A stretch of 64,000 bases of DNA from Mucilaginibacter phenanthrenivorans (GCF_024721155.1 NZ_JAHVAP010000007.1:434001-498000); one strand, 5' to 3'. Counted from the stretch's first letter, positions 27,442 through 36,688 are shown. The notes: generated from the sequence alone by a model not told the origin. Numbers and translations: made by a program.

Positions 27442-27469
27442 GAAGGGTTATCATTATTGGTAACCTTTC
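27442..27469 (+). terminator. Hairpin terminator between the two small hydrophilic genes
   Basis: GAAGGGTTATCA pairs with TGGTAACCTTTC with wobbles and is followed by TTATTT, so it likely limits read-through. Confidence 0.55.
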
Positions 27470-27496
27470 TTATTTACATCTATAAATGATAAACCA

Positions 27497-27730
27497 ATGG
27501 AAAATAATAATATAGATCCAAAAATAAAACAGCAGGATGCTGATTTGGATGATCCCACAAAATCCTTTAAAAATTCAAGAAGTGAACATGCCGCCGAAAT
27601 AAATCGCGGCGACCCAAAATCAAAAACTTACAAGGGTGAGGGAGAGGCTGAAGTTGATGGGCCGAACTACGATAAACTTAGCGAAGGCTCCGAAGGCGAC
27701 ACCGGCCAAAATGCAGGCATCTTTAAATAA
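27497..27730 (+). CDS. Small hydrophilic protein of unknown function
   Basis: This 77-residue acidic, Gly/Asp/Lys-rich protein lacks membrane or signal segments (MENNNIDPKIKQQDADLDDP; ends TGQNAGIFK). Low-complexity composition suggests intrinsic disorder. It lies after the similar small gene at 27103 and before a strong terminator. No family recognised. Confidence 0.65.
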   Translation: MENNNIDPKIKQQDADLDDPTKSFKNSRSEHAAEINRGDPKSKTYKGEGEAEVDGPNYDKLSEGSEGDTGQNAGIFK

Positions 27731-27762
27731 ATATTAATATTCAGCCTGAATCTGCACAAATG

Positions 27763-27796
27763 AAAAGAGGTTGCCTTTTTGGACAACCTCTTTTTT
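27763..27796. terminator. Bidirectional terminator before accD
   Basis: AAAAGAGGTTG pairs perfectly with CAACCTCTTTT around a 10-nt loop, followed by T-run; lies between convergent genes. Confidence 0.9.
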
Positions 27797-27819
27797 ATTT
27801 TGAATGTTTAAGACCTGTT

Positions 27820-28665
27820 TTAATTAGCCATCATTTTTAAAAATGAGCTTAATCTTTCTTTCATCTCTCTGCGGTCGACGATGAAATCTAAGAATCCGTG
27901 TTCCTGGACAAATTCAGCAGTCTGGAAACCTTTTGGAAGATCCTTTTTAATAGTTTCCTTTATAACACGTGGTCCTGCAAAGCCTATTAATGAGCCCGGT
28001 TCCGCAATATTGATATCGCCAAGCATCGCATATGATGCAGTTACTCCGCCCGTGGTAGGATCGGTTAACAATGAAATATAAGGAATTTTAGCCTGTGATA
28101 GTAAAGCCAGCTTTGCGGATGTTTTAGCCATTTGCATCAATGAAAATGCAGCCTCCATCATACGCGCGCCGCCCGATTTGGAAATCATCAGGAAAGGAAC
28201 CTTGTTAGCAATGGCATAATCAATTGAACGGGCAATTTTTTCGCCTACAACTGAACCCATTGAACCGCCGATGAAGTTGAAGTCCATACAGGCAATAACC
28301 AGGTCTTGCCCGCCGATTTTGCCGGCTCCGGCGCGAATAGCATCCTTTAAACCGGTTTTGCTCATGGTTTCCTTTAGCCTGTCGGTGTACTTTTTGGTAT
28401 CCTCAAAATGCAGCGGATCACCTGAAATCAAATCAGGGAACAATTCTGTAAACTCGTTATTATCAAAAAGTATGGAGAAATATTCCTTTGAACCGATGCG
28501 CAGGTGATACCCGCAGTAGTGACAAACATATTGATTTTCAACCTGTTCGGAATAGTGAAGGGGCTTCTTACATTCAGGGCATTTGTTCCAGATCCCATCA
28601 GGGGCTTCCTTCTTTTCCTCAGTGGTCGTAATTATCCCTTTGATCTCACGTTTAAACCAAGCCAT
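27820..28665 (-). CDS. accD: Acetyl-CoA carboxylase carboxyltransferase subunit beta
   Basis: The ATG at 28665 (MAWFKREIKGI) gives 281 residues; an in-frame ATG 7 codons upstream is less typical. The N-terminal zinc ribbon has C29, C32, C48 and C51. The crotonase-fold carboxyltransferase core includes GGSMGSVVGEKIARSIDYA and KSGGARMMEAAFSLMQMAKT (both in part) and TDPTTGGVTASYAMLGDI. With AccA it transfers CO2 from biotin-BCCP to acetyl-CoA, making malonyl-CoA. accA is not in the window. Confidence 0.97.
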   Translation of the reverse strand: MAWFKREIKGIITTTEEKKEAPDGIWNKCPECKKPLHYSEQVENQYVCHYCGYHLRIGSKEYFSILFDNNEFTELFPDLISGDPLHFEDTKKYTDRLKETMSKTGLKDAIRAGAGKIGGQDLVIACMDFNFIGGSMGSVVGEKIARSIDYAIANKVPFLMISKSGGARMMEAAFSLMQMAKTSAKLALLSQAKIPYISLLTDPTTGGVTASYAMLGDINIAEPGSLIGFAGPRVIKETIKKDLPKGFQTAEFVQEHGFLDFIVDRREMKERLSSFLKMMAN

Positions 28666-29040
28666 ATCTATATCTAACTCTTTCAATTGACTGCAAAGTA
28701 ACGAAATATTTTCCGAGATGTAAGATATTAGATGTGAGATATGAGATCGGGGAGAGTTATGAAGTAATAATTCGTGCCCAATATCATGGTTTACAAACGG
28801 TTTTGCAGCTGTTTTTATTTAGTTTCCTTAAGTCAAATCGCTTATCTCAAACCTTATATCTCAAATTTTACATTTGATTATTGTAAAACTCTAAATTTAC
28901 ACTTCATTTATATACTTGTTTTTAGCATAAACATAATTAACAATTGTTTATTCAAAAACTTGCAAAAAGTGATGTTTAAATAAGTGATTATTACCTATGA
29001 CCATTATTTTTTTTAACTTCGAGCCCCAATTAAAAGTTAA
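28666..29040. other. Divergent spacer accD / fructose-bisphosphate aldolase with word repeats
   Basis: The 375-nt spacer is AT-rich and holds no gene I can support. A word block at 28715-28750 (GATGTAAGATATTAGATGTG and following) recurs in the opposite orientation at 28841-28876 (TTATCTCAAACCTTATATCT and following). A near-consensus -7 site TAACTTCG is at 29014-29021. Confidence 0.6.
29014..29021 (+). promoter_or_regulatory. Probable -7 element for the aldolase gene
   Basis: TAACTTCG differs from TAnnTTTG by one base and lies 20 nt before the ATG at 29041. Confidence 0.4.
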
Positions 29041-30120
29041 ATGGATTTAAAAAATTATAAGGGCGTTTTGCACGGAGACCAGGTGCAGGAGCTATTTGAA
29101 GCAGCAAAAAAGCACCAGTTTGCTTTGCCTGCGGTAAACGTAATAGGTACCAATACCATTAACGCGGTTATGGAAACGGCAAAGGCTGTTAACTCCCCGG
29201 TGATTATTCAATTATCAAACGGTGGTGCACAGTTCTATGCCGGTAAATCATTAGACAACTCTAAGCTGCAGGCTTGTATCCTTGGCGGTGTATCTGCTGC
29301 AAAGCATGTGCATTTGTTAGCCGAGCATTACGGTATAGCAGTGATATTACATACGGATCATGCTGCGATGAAATTTTTACCATGGATCGACGGCTTATTG
29401 GATCACGGTGAAAAGTTTTTTGCTGAAACAGGCAAGCCATTATTCTCGTCGCACATGCTTGATCTTTCAGAAGAGCCTTTGCACGAAAATATCGAAATCT
29501 CTGCCAAATACCTTGCCCGCATGGCAAAAATGGGTATGACACTCGAAATTGAGCTTGGTGTTACCGGTGGTGAGGAAGACGGTGTTGACAACTCTGATGT
29601 TGACAGCTCACGTTTATATACACAGCCAGAAGATGTAGCTTACTCGTATGAGGAGCTTTCAAAGGTTAGTCCGCGTTTTACAGTTGCAGCAGCATTTGGT
29701 AACGTACATGGCGTTTACAAACCAGGTAATGTTAAACTACAACCGGTGATTTTACATAACTCTCAGGAGTATGTTAAAAAACACTTTGGCCTTACTGCCG
29801 AAAAACCGATCAACTTTGTATTCCATGGCGGATCAGGTTCAACCCAGGAAGAGATTAGGGAAGCCATATCTTATGGTGCTATAAAAATGAATATTGATAC
29901 CGATATGCAATGGGCTTATTGGGAAGGTATAAAGGATTATTATAAATCAAAGGAAGGATACCTGCAAACCCAAATCGGTAACCCGGACGGCGAGGATTCT
30001 CCGAACAAAAAATATTATGATCCGCGCGTTTGGTTGCGCAAAGGCGAAGAAAGCTTTGTTAAAAGGCTGACCGAAGCATTTGGCGATTTGAATTGCATCG
30101 ATGTAAATAGTAAGTTATAG
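29041..30120 (+). CDS. fbaA: Class II fructose-bisphosphate aldolase
   Basis: This 359-residue zinc aldolase shows the metal and substrate motifs VILHTDHAA (catalytic Asp and Zn His), MTLEIELGVTGGEEDGVD, FGNVHGVYKPGNVKL, FHGGSGSTQEEI and KMNIDTDMQWAYWEG. Length and the GEEDGVDN loop place it in the class IIA FbaA group. It cleaves fructose-1,6-bisphosphate in glycolysis and works in reverse in gluconeogenesis. A perfect-stem terminator follows at 30211. Confidence 0.96.
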   Translation: MDLKNYKGVLHGDQVQELFEAAKKHQFALPAVNVIGTNTINAVMETAKAVNSPVIIQLSNGGAQFYAGKSLDNSKLQACILGGVSAAKHVHLLAEHYGIAVILHTDHAAMKFLPWIDGLLDHGEKFFAETGKPLFSSHMLDLSEEPLHENIEISAKYLARMAKMGMTLEIELGVTGGEEDGVDNSDVDSSRLYTQPEDVAYSYEELSKVSPRFTVAAAFGNVHGVYKPGNVKLQPVILHNSQEYVKKHFGLTAEKPINFVFHGGSGSTQEEIREAISYGAIKMNIDTDMQWAYWEGIKDYYKSKEGYLQTQIGNPDGEDSPNKKYYDPRVWLRKGEESFVKRLTEAFGDLNCIDVNSKL

Positions 30121-30122
30121 TT

Positions 30123-30199
30123 TATTAGGTTGATTAAGTGAGTGGTTGATTATGTTGAAAATTGCAACAATCACTTAATCAACTCAATCTAACTTAGTG
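30123..30199. repeat. GTTGATTAAG word array with inverted arms
   Basis: The left arm 30124-30157 and right arm 30165-30197 share GTTGATTAAGTGA in opposite orientation. The segment 30128-30151 is identical, over 24 nt, to the reverse complement of 38574-38597 in the thyA-ispE spacer. Confidence 0.85.
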
Positions 30200-30210
30200 C
30201 ACTATTAAAC

Positions 30211-30252
30211 AAAAAAAGCGGTAATGTTAAAAAAACATTATCGCTTTTTTTT
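30211..30252 (+). terminator. Rho-independent terminator of the aldolase gene
   Basis: AAAAAAGCGGTAATGTT pairs with AACATTATCGCTTTTTT (one G-T wobble) around a short A loop and runs into eight Ts. Confidence 0.92.
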
Positions 30253-30275
30253 GTTCTGTATCAAATAGTTTTACC

Positions 30276-30770
30276 ATGACTAAAAAGAAGAACTTATTTG
30301 AACGTTTTGCCAATTGGGCCACTATAGCAACGGGTAGTTCGGCCGCCTTTATAGGAGCCGCAGCTATCATATTGATCTGGGGCATAACAGGGCCGATCTT
30401 CCAGTACTCAAATACCTGGCAGCTCATCATCAATACAGGTACTACAATAGTTACCTTTTTGATGGTGTTTTTGATCCAGAAATCTCAGAATAAGGATTCG
30501 AAGGCGATTCACCTTAAACTGAATGAGTTAATAGCATCGCACCAGGGTACCAGTAACCGGATGGTGAATATTGAAGATCTCACTGAAAAAGAACTCGATC
30601 ATTTACAAAAATTTTATGTGCAATTATCTAAATTAGCCGAACAGGAAGATGATTTAACCTGTACGCATTCTATTGATGCGGCTAATGAAAATAATTCAAG
30701 TAAGCAAGCCAGTTTTAAGCAAAGAAACTCGTATAAAAATGCCCATAATAAAAGCGCGCAAAGTAAGTGA
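30276..30770 (+). CDS. Low-affinity iron permease family membrane protein
   Basis: This 164-residue protein starts MTKKKNLFERFANWATIATG. Two membrane helices follow (about 22-41, AAFIGAAAIILIWGITGPIF, and 48-66, LIINTGTTIVTFLMVFLIQ), then the conserved QNKDSKAIHLKLNELI of the PF04120 family. Despite the family name, iron transport is unproven for bacterial members; a small ion-handling or sensor role is possible. Its hydrophilic tail overlaps the start of the GNAT gene by 32 nt. Confidence 0.8.
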   Translation: MTKKKNLFERFANWATIATGSSAAFIGAAAIILIWGITGPIFQYSNTWQLIINTGTTIVTFLMVFLIQKSQNKDSKAIHLKLNELIASHQGTSNRMVNIEDLTEKELDHLQKFYVQLSKLAEQEDDLTCTHSIDAANENNSSKQASFKQRNSYKNAHNKSAQSK

Positions 30771-31161
30771 TGCTGCCGACGTTGAAAAAGTATTTGCAAT
30801 CCGCTATGAAGTATTTGTAGGCGAGCAACACTGCCCTCCCGACCTTGAGCTGGAATTTAACGATGTATCGACACATTTTTTAGCAACAGTTGACGCCGAA
30901 CCCGCTGGAGCATGTCGCTGGCGCAAGACGGAGAATGGCTACAAGTTGGAACGCTTCGCTGTACTGCAGAAATTTCGAGGAATGGGCGTAGGGCAGGTGC
31001 TGGTGAAAGCCGTTTTGGATGATCTGCCTGCCGATGCCACTTATGTTTATCTGAATTCACAAATCCAGGCGGTGAGTTTATACGAGAAATTTGGATTTGA
31101 AAAAACCGGGCCGGAATTTGAAGAAGCGGGGATGAAGCACTATAAGATGGTTAAAAGTTGA
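30739..31161 (+). CDS. GNAT-family N-acetyltransferase
   Basis: The ATG at 30739 (MPIIKARKVSDAADVEKVFAI) gives 140 residues and overlaps the previous gene's last 32 nt in another frame. The acetyl-CoA-binding motif is KFRGMGVGQVLV, and VGEQHCPPDLELEFND is typical of the small YjcF/ElaA-like GNATs. The substrate is unknown. The stop TGA lies within a GTTGATTAAG repeat word, so the repeat borders or has replaced the original 3' end. Confidence 0.87.
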   Translation: MPIIKARKVSDAADVEKVFAIRYEVFVGEQHCPPDLELEFNDVSTHFLATVDAEPAGACRWRKTENGYKLERFAVLQKFRGMGVGQVLVKAVLDDLPADATYVYLNSQIQAVSLYEKFGFEKTGPEFEEAGMKHYKMVKS

Positions 31162-31234
31162 TTAAGTTGGACTGGGTTGATTGAGTTAATTGGTTTTAAT
31201 GATTTTTGCTTAACTCAAATAGCGAGTCTCTTAA

Positions 31235-32095
31235 TCAGCCAAAAACCTTTCCCGAATATTCCATCGCCTCCCTGAATTTATCCATATCAAGCCCTATGGG
31301 CTCGTTTTGAGATTGTAAGTATATAATCAGGTTTTCTGTAGCTATGTTGCCTGTAAGCTCGTCTTTAGCCATTGGGCAGCCTCCGTATCCTTTTACTGTA
31401 GTATCAAAACTTCTGCAACCGCTTTTATAGGCGGCTTCAATTTTTTTCTGCCATGTATTGGGTGTTGAGTGGAGGTGAATGCCAATGTCAGTTTCCGGGA
31501 AGTTGCTTTTTAGTAACGGATATAAACTACTGATTTGTTCGGGACTTGCAATGCCGATCGTATCAGCCAACGCAATGTGTTGAATGCCCTCGTCAATCAG
31601 CTTTTCTGCCCATTGCAATACTATTTCTTCGTTCCATTCATCACCGTACGGATTTCCAAACCCCATGGACAGGTAAACAAGAAGTTGCTTGTTGCGTGCA
31701 CCGCATAATTCATTCATCCGTTTTACAGTATCAAATGAATCATTAATACCTGAATTTGTGTTTCGTCTTTGAAATGTCTCCGAAATTGAAAAGGGGTAAC
31801 CCAAATATGATATTTCCGGGTGGCTGGCAGCTTCTTCCGCGCCGCGATAATTAGCAATGATAGCTAACAGTTTCGACTTGCTATTGCTTAAATCAAGCTT
31901 ACTTAAGACATCCGCAGTATCCCGCATTTGAGGGATAGCCTTTGGCGACACAAAACTGCCAAAATCTATCGTATCAAAACCAACTTGTAAAAGCGAATTT
32001 ATATACGCCACTTTTAGATCGGTCGCTATAAAATCATGCAGCCCCTGCATGGCATCGCGCGGGCATTCGGTTATTTTTACGGTTGAATTTGTCAA
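31235..32095 (-). CDS. Hydroxymethylglutaryl-CoA lyase
   Basis: This 286-residue TIM-barrel enzyme starts from TTG 32095, 2 nt after the NDH-2 stop, so the two are one transcript. N-terminal ECPRDAMQGLHDF supplies the catalytic Arg/Asp, IHLHSTPNTW the metal histidines, and the signature GYGGCPMAKDELTGNIATE contains the active-site Cys. It splits HMG-CoA to acetoacetate and acetyl-CoA at the end of leucine breakdown. The isopropylmalate-synthase-like alternative is unlikely given the Cys loop. Confidence 0.92.
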   Translation of the reverse strand: MTNSTVKITECPRDAMQGLHDFIATDLKVAYINSLLQVGFDTIDFGSFVSPKAIPQMRDTADVLSKLDLSNSKSKLLAIIANYRGAEEAASHPEISYLGYPFSISETFQRRNTNSGINDSFDTVKRMNELCGARNKQLLVYLSMGFGNPYGDEWNEEIVLQWAEKLIDEGIQHIALADTIGIASPEQISSLYPLLKSNFPETDIGIHLHSTPNTWQKKIEAAYKSGCRSFDTTVKGYGGCPMAKDELTGNIATENLIIYLQSQNEPIGLDMDKFREAMEYSGKVFG

Positions 32096-32097
32096 AG

Positions 32098-33411
32098 TTA
32101 ATCCGGTTTTGATACCTGTTTGGTTTTATCGGGCAAAGTTTCACTTCTAAACTGCCTGATGATAAGCCTGTTGCCACCGTTAAAACTGATGTAGCTGCCT
32201 ATCCAGTTTATAAAAACGATCACCTTATTCCTAAAGCCCAAAAGCGAGATCAAATGTACAAACATCCAAACCAGCCAGGCAAAAAATCCCTGGAATTTTA
32301 CCTTACCCAGATCGGCAACCGCTTTATTGCGGCCAATTGTGGCTAACGAACCCTTATCAAAATATTTAAACGGCTTTGTTTGTTCTCCGTTAAGCATTTG
32401 TAGTATGATTTGTGCTACATACTTGCCCATTTGAATAGCTACCTGCGCCACACCCGGATGACCCTTGGGTGTATCCCTGGTTATCATTGCTGCCACATCG
32501 CCTATCGCAAAGATGTTTTTACTGCCCTCAACACGGCAATTATCGTCAACCTTTATCCTGTTGCCTCTAACTATAATATCCTTATTCAAGCCTTCAGGAA
32601 CTTCCCCCATAACGCCCGCCGACCAGATCACATTTTTGGTACGAATGGTTTTACCGCCCTCAAATTTTATCTCGTCGCCATCGTAGCTGTCAACTTTTAC
32701 ATTCAGTAGTACTTCAACACCCATGTTGGTTAAAAACTCATAAGCCTTTCTTGATGCCTCGTCAGAGAACGGGCCGAGTACCTTTGGTAAAAAGTCGACC
32801 AGGTAAACTTTCATGTCTTCTTTTTTTAACTCGGGATAGTCCTTACAAAGTATATGGTTCCTGATCTCGGCCAATGCTCCGGCTAGCTCCACACCTGTTG
32901 GCCCTGCACCTACCAGCACAAATGTTAAAAGCGGGGCCTTTTCCTCGCGGGTAGCTTTTATAGTTGCTTCCTCCAGGTTTTGCAATATCAGGTAGCGCAG
33001 ATTTAATGCCTCGGGGATTGACTTCATCGGCATTGCAAACTTTTCGATATCCTTATTGCCGAAGAAATTGGTGTTTGATCCAGTTGCTATAACCAGGTAA
33101 TCATAGGCGATTTCGCCAATGGACGTATCTATCGTGTTTTTTTCAGGATTCACTTTTGTAACCTCAGCTATGTTAAAGCGGAAGTTTTTTTGACCCGCAA
33201 AGTTCTTACGGAGCGAAAATGCAATTGATTCAGCCTCCAAACTTCCGGTGGCCACCTGGTATAACAGCGGCTGAAACGTGTGGTAGTTATGCTTATCGAG
33301 CATCAACACTTCTACCGGCTCATCCTTCAGATGGCTTGCCACCTGCAGGCCGCCAAAACCGCCACCAACGATTACCACCTGGGGGAACTTTGCTTTATCC
33401 TTAGTATCCAT
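32098..33411 (-). CDS. Type II NADH:quinone oxidoreductase-like flavoprotein
   Basis: I chose ATG 33411 (MDTKDKAKFPQVVIVGGGFGG), 437 residues. Two dinucleotide-binding motifs are seen: VGGGFGG for FAD and VGAGPTGVELAGAL for NADH. FAIGDVAAM binds FAD near the C-terminal half. The C-terminal helices (FFAWLVWMFVHLISLLGFRN..FINWIGSYISF) give membrane attachment. It passes electrons from NADH to quinone without pumping. It is followed directly by the HMG-CoA lyase gene. Confidence 0.93.
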   Translation of the reverse strand: MDTKDKAKFPQVVIVGGGFGGLQVASHLKDEPVEVLMLDKHNYHTFQPLLYQVATGSLEAESIAFSLRKNFAGQKNFRFNIAEVTKVNPEKNTIDTSIGEIAYDYLVIATGSNTNFFGNKDIEKFAMPMKSIPEALNLRYLILQNLEEATIKATREEKAPLLTFVLVGAGPTGVELAGALAEIRNHILCKDYPELKKEDMKVYLVDFLPKVLGPFSDEASRKAYEFLTNMGVEVLLNVKVDSYDGDEIKFEGGKTIRTKNVIWSAGVMGEVPEGLNKDIIVRGNRIKVDDNCRVEGSKNIFAIGDVAAMITRDTPKGHPGVAQVAIQMGKYVAQIILQMLNGEQTKPFKYFDKGSLATIGRNKAVADLGKVKFQGFFAWLVWMFVHLISLLGFRNKVIVFINWIGSYISFNGGNRLIIRQFRSETLPDKTKQVSKPD

Positions 33412-33442
33412 AACCAATTAATTTTAGTTTGTATATGAAACA

Positions 33443-33473
33443 AAAAAGGCTCCAAATGTTCTTTGGAGCCTTT
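33443..33473 (-). terminator. Rho-independent terminator of secDF
   Basis: On the reverse strand AAAGGCTCCAAA pairs with TTTGGAGCC plus TTT around a 5-nt loop and continues into a T-run, 21 nt after the secDF stop. Confidence 0.9.
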
Positions 33474-33493
33474 AGATAAACTATTTTTTTTAC

Positions 33494-36490
33494 TTATCTC
33501 AGATCTTTCTTTCCAAAGTCGATGATTACCGGTGTTGCCACACAGATCGACGAGTAGGTACCGAAACATACCCCGATCAACAATGCGAACGAGAAGCCGC
33601 GGATAACATCGCCACCAAAGATGAATAATACCAGCAAGATCAACACCACAGTTAAAGCTGTAATAATCGTACGGCTTAAGGTGTTATTGATCGCGTCGTT
33701 AATGACGGTCTTAGGATCATCAGTTTTTGCATGGTGCAGGTTCAGGAACTCGCGGATACGGTCAAATACAACCACTGTATCATTAATGGAATAACCTATT
33801 ACCGTTAATATTGCAGCAATAAACGACTGGTCAATATCAAGCGAGAACGGAAGCACATCCTTAAATATAGAGAAGAATGATAGTACCATTAAAGCATCGT
33901 GCGCAGTTGCAACCATCGCGCCTAAGCTAAATTGCCATTTGCGGAAACGGATAAGTATGTATGCCGATATAATAATGATGGCAAAAATTACCGTTAAAGC
34001 AGCAGATTTTTTAAGTCCGTTTGCTATGGTAGGTACAACTTTTTGATAGTTCATTATACTTTTCTCGGTAACGTGTGTTGTCGGGTTCGTATTTAATGCC
34101 TTTATCAACGCAGCCTGTACTTGTGCATCACTTGTTGGTGAATCTTTATCAAGCAGGTATTTAGTTGTTATGCTTATATCTGTACCAAATGTTTTAACCT
34201 CGTTACCCTCGCCCAAATTCTTGTCAACAATTTTACGTACAGTTTCAGTGCTTACGTCCTTAGTAGCAAACCTCATTACATAAGTACGCCCGCCCACAAA
34301 GTCAACACCATAGTTAAAGCCTTGGGTAGCCATTGATATTAAACCGGCAACAATAAAGATGCCTGAGAATATGTAAAATTTAAAACGGTTTTTAACAAAT
34401 GCGTAATTAGCGTTTTTGAAGGTATGTGAACTCCATGGGTTTGAGAATTTGATATCCCATCCTTTTTCAAGCATGTATTCAAATACCAGTCTTGAGATCA
34501 ATAATGAACAGAACAGGGAAGTAATGATACCGATCATCAAGGTAACCGCAAAACCCTGGATTGGGCCTGTACCGAAAACAAAAAGGATCAAACCCGTAAG
34601 GAATGTACTGATGTTTGAATCGAGAATGGATGATAACGCATGTTTAAAGCCATCTGTAATTGCAATACGAAGCGATTTACCTAAAGCCAATTCCTCACGA
34701 ACCCGCTCGTAGATCAGTACGTTCGCATCCACCGAGATACCTAAGGTAAGCACGATACCTGCAACACCCGGCATTGTCAACACCGCACCGAGGCTGGTCA
34801 ATACGCCCATCAGGAAGAAGATGTTGATAATAACCGCAACCACTGCTACGGTGCCCGCCCTGTTGTAGTAGGCTATCATAAATACAAGTACCACCAGTAA
34901 GCCTACAAGGCTGGATAGCAGACCTGCATGAATAGCCTCCTGGCCCAACGATGGACCAACAACAGCTTCAGCAACAATGTGTGCCGGGGCAGGCAAGCGA
35001 CCAGCCTTTAATACGTTGGCCAAATCCTTTGCCTCATCAAGTGTAAAGTTACCTGAAATTGAGGATACACCGCCTGATATTTCATTTTGAACGACAGGGG
35101 CAGAGTAAACATTGTCGTCAAGTACAATTGCTATTTGCTGTTTGTTATTCGGATCGGCAGCAGCTTCGGCAGTTACAGCGCGCCATTTTTGAGCACCGTC
35201 AGAATTCATTACCATAACCACTTCGTGATTACCCTTCTGGTCAACGTCGTAGTGGGCATCATTAATCACGTCGCCTGCAAGTACCGGGCCGTTCGCTGCT
35301 GTTACCAATTTAATGGCATATAATTCGAATGTTTTTGTTTTTGGAATTGGTTTTACCGACCAAAGGAATTTCATGCTTTGCGGGATAACCGATTTTACTT
35401 CGGGACTGCGAAGGTATTTGTTAACTTGTGCAGTATCCTTTACTTCAGCGTGGCCAACTATAGAACCCGGAGCAATTTCACCCTGTCCGTTTTGTCCCTG
35501 GTATATCGCCGGCTTCAAAACTGCGAAGAATGGATATTGCTCTGCAAATTGTGTCTTGCCGGTTAAAGCGGAAGTATCTTTTGCGCCTGTTTTTTGAACT
35601 TTTTTAAGTAATGAGAGGGCATCTTTGCCTTTCGATGTATCGGTTTTAGCGGCGGCAGTAGCAGCAGTTGCAGGAGTGACTGGTTTAACCGCAGCTTTTG
35701 TAGTGTCTTTTTTCGACTGTTTTACCTTAGCAGCAATAATGCCATTGATGCTGGTCAGTAACTGGTTCACCTGCCTGTTATCATAAGTTTGGTAAAACTC
35801 AAGCTTCGCAGTTCCTGATAACAGTTTACGAACGCGTTCCGGTTCTTTCACACCAGGTAATTCAATTAAAATCCTGTCTGAATTTTTTTGACGCTGAATA
35901 TTAGCGTTGGCAACACCAAACTGGTCGATACGCGTATTTAAAATCGTGTACGACTGTGTAACGGCGGTGCTGGCTTCATCTTTCAGGTAGCTTTCAACTT
36001 CGCTGTTGGTGGCGTTAAATTTTATATGATCCTGGTTATCCTTAGTTGCAAAAATACTGGCTAATTTTCCGTTTGGGTTAAGCTTTTCATACTCATTAAC
36101 AAATAAGGTAATGTAGTCATCCTGACTTTTTATACCGTCAACAGTAGCCGCCGCCATGGCCTGATTAAATATCGGATCCGTGTTATCGTTCGATAATTTT
36201 TTAACCAGGTCGTTCAACTTGATTTGCATGGTAACGCTCATGCCGCCTTCAAGGTCCAAACCAAGGGCCAGCTCTCTTTGTTTAACGTACTGAAAATTGT
36301 GACCTAACAACGGATATACCGGTTGCGTTGAAATTGAATCCAGGTAAGCCTTTTCTTTTGTTGTATCGCCCTTTGCAAATACGTGCGCATCATTCTCTAC
36401 TTTGTGTGCAACCCATGTAAATGAAAGCTGGTATATACATACAGCAGCCAGCAATATGGCGAAAAATTTAACAACCCCTTTACCTTGCAT
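33494..36490 (-). CDS. secDF: Fused protein-export membrane protein SecDF
   Basis: This 998-residue fusion holds SecD (about 1-650) and SecF (about 700-998). SecD features are DLEGGMSVTMQIKL, the P1 domain TILNTRIDQFGVANANIQ and the SecD helices with GVAGIVLTLGISVDANVLIYERVRE. SecF has FNYGVDFVGGRTYVM and the second RND unit YSINDTVVVFDRIRE. Each RND-type half supplies pump residues coupling proton flow to late export. An Ala/Thr/Lys-rich insert (about 255-300) is a Bacteroidota feature. Single-chain SecDF is normal here. Confidence 0.97.
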   Translation of the reverse strand: MQGKGVVKFFAILLAAVCIYQLSFTWVAHKVENDAHVFAKGDTTKEKAYLDSISTQPVYPLLGHNFQYVKQRELALGLDLEGGMSVTMQIKLNDLVKKLSNDNTDPIFNQAMAAATVDGIKSQDDYITLFVNEYEKLNPNGKLASIFATKDNQDHIKFNATNSEVESYLKDEASTAVTQSYTILNTRIDQFGVANANIQRQKNSDRILIELPGVKEPERVRKLLSGTAKLEFYQTYDNRQVNQLLTSINGIIAAKVKQSKKDTTKAAVKPVTPATAATAAAKTDTSKGKDALSLLKKVQKTGAKDTSALTGKTQFAEQYPFFAVLKPAIYQGQNGQGEIAPGSIVGHAEVKDTAQVNKYLRSPEVKSVIPQSMKFLWSVKPIPKTKTFELYAIKLVTAANGPVLAGDVINDAHYDVDQKGNHEVVMVMNSDGAQKWRAVTAEAAADPNNKQQIAIVLDDNVYSAPVVQNEISGGVSSISGNFTLDEAKDLANVLKAGRLPAPAHIVAEAVVGPSLGQEAIHAGLLSSLVGLLVVLVFMIAYYNRAGTVAVVAVIINIFFLMGVLTSLGAVLTMPGVAGIVLTLGISVDANVLIYERVREELALGKSLRIAITDGFKHALSSILDSNISTFLTGLILFVFGTGPIQGFAVTLMIGIITSLFCSLLISRLVFEYMLEKGWDIKFSNPWSSHTFKNANYAFVKNRFKFYIFSGIFIVAGLISMATQGFNYGVDFVGGRTYVMRFATKDVSTETVRKIVDKNLGEGNEVKTFGTDISITTKYLLDKDSPTSDAQVQAALIKALNTNPTTHVTEKSIMNYQKVVPTIANGLKKSAALTVIFAIIIISAYILIRFRKWQFSLGAMVATAHDALMVLSFFSIFKDVLPFSLDIDQSFIAAILTVIGYSINDTVVVFDRIREFLNLHHAKTDDPKTVINDAINNTLSRTIITALTVVLILLVLFIFGGDVIRGFSFALLIGVCFGTYSSICVATPVIIDFGKKDLR

Positions 36491-36542
36491 TGTGAATTAA
36501 AATATGTAATTAATTAGTTTATAAGCATTTTAAATAAGACGG

Positions 36543-36550
36543 CAAATCTA
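36543..36550 (-). promoter_or_regulatory. Bacteroidota -7 element for secDF
   Basis: TAGATTTG on the reverse strand matches TAnnTTTG exactly, 53 nt before the secDF ATG. Confidence 0.55.
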
Positions 36551-36688
36551 ATAAAATTTCCTAAGCATGAAATTTTTAATTTAAATCATTGCCGGAGAGA
36601 TTAAGATTTCGACCCGGAGATTAGATGTTGGGCTTGTTAGTGTTTGATAATAAATATGTTATGTGAATTGTAAAGTTTTAAATTTTTT

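Noticed and set aside
32093..32100. TAACTTTG promoter at the HMG-CoA lyase start
   Set aside because: The match is formed by the NDH-2 stop codon and the lyase TTG start; transcription from it would begin inside the coding region, so it is most likely coincidence.
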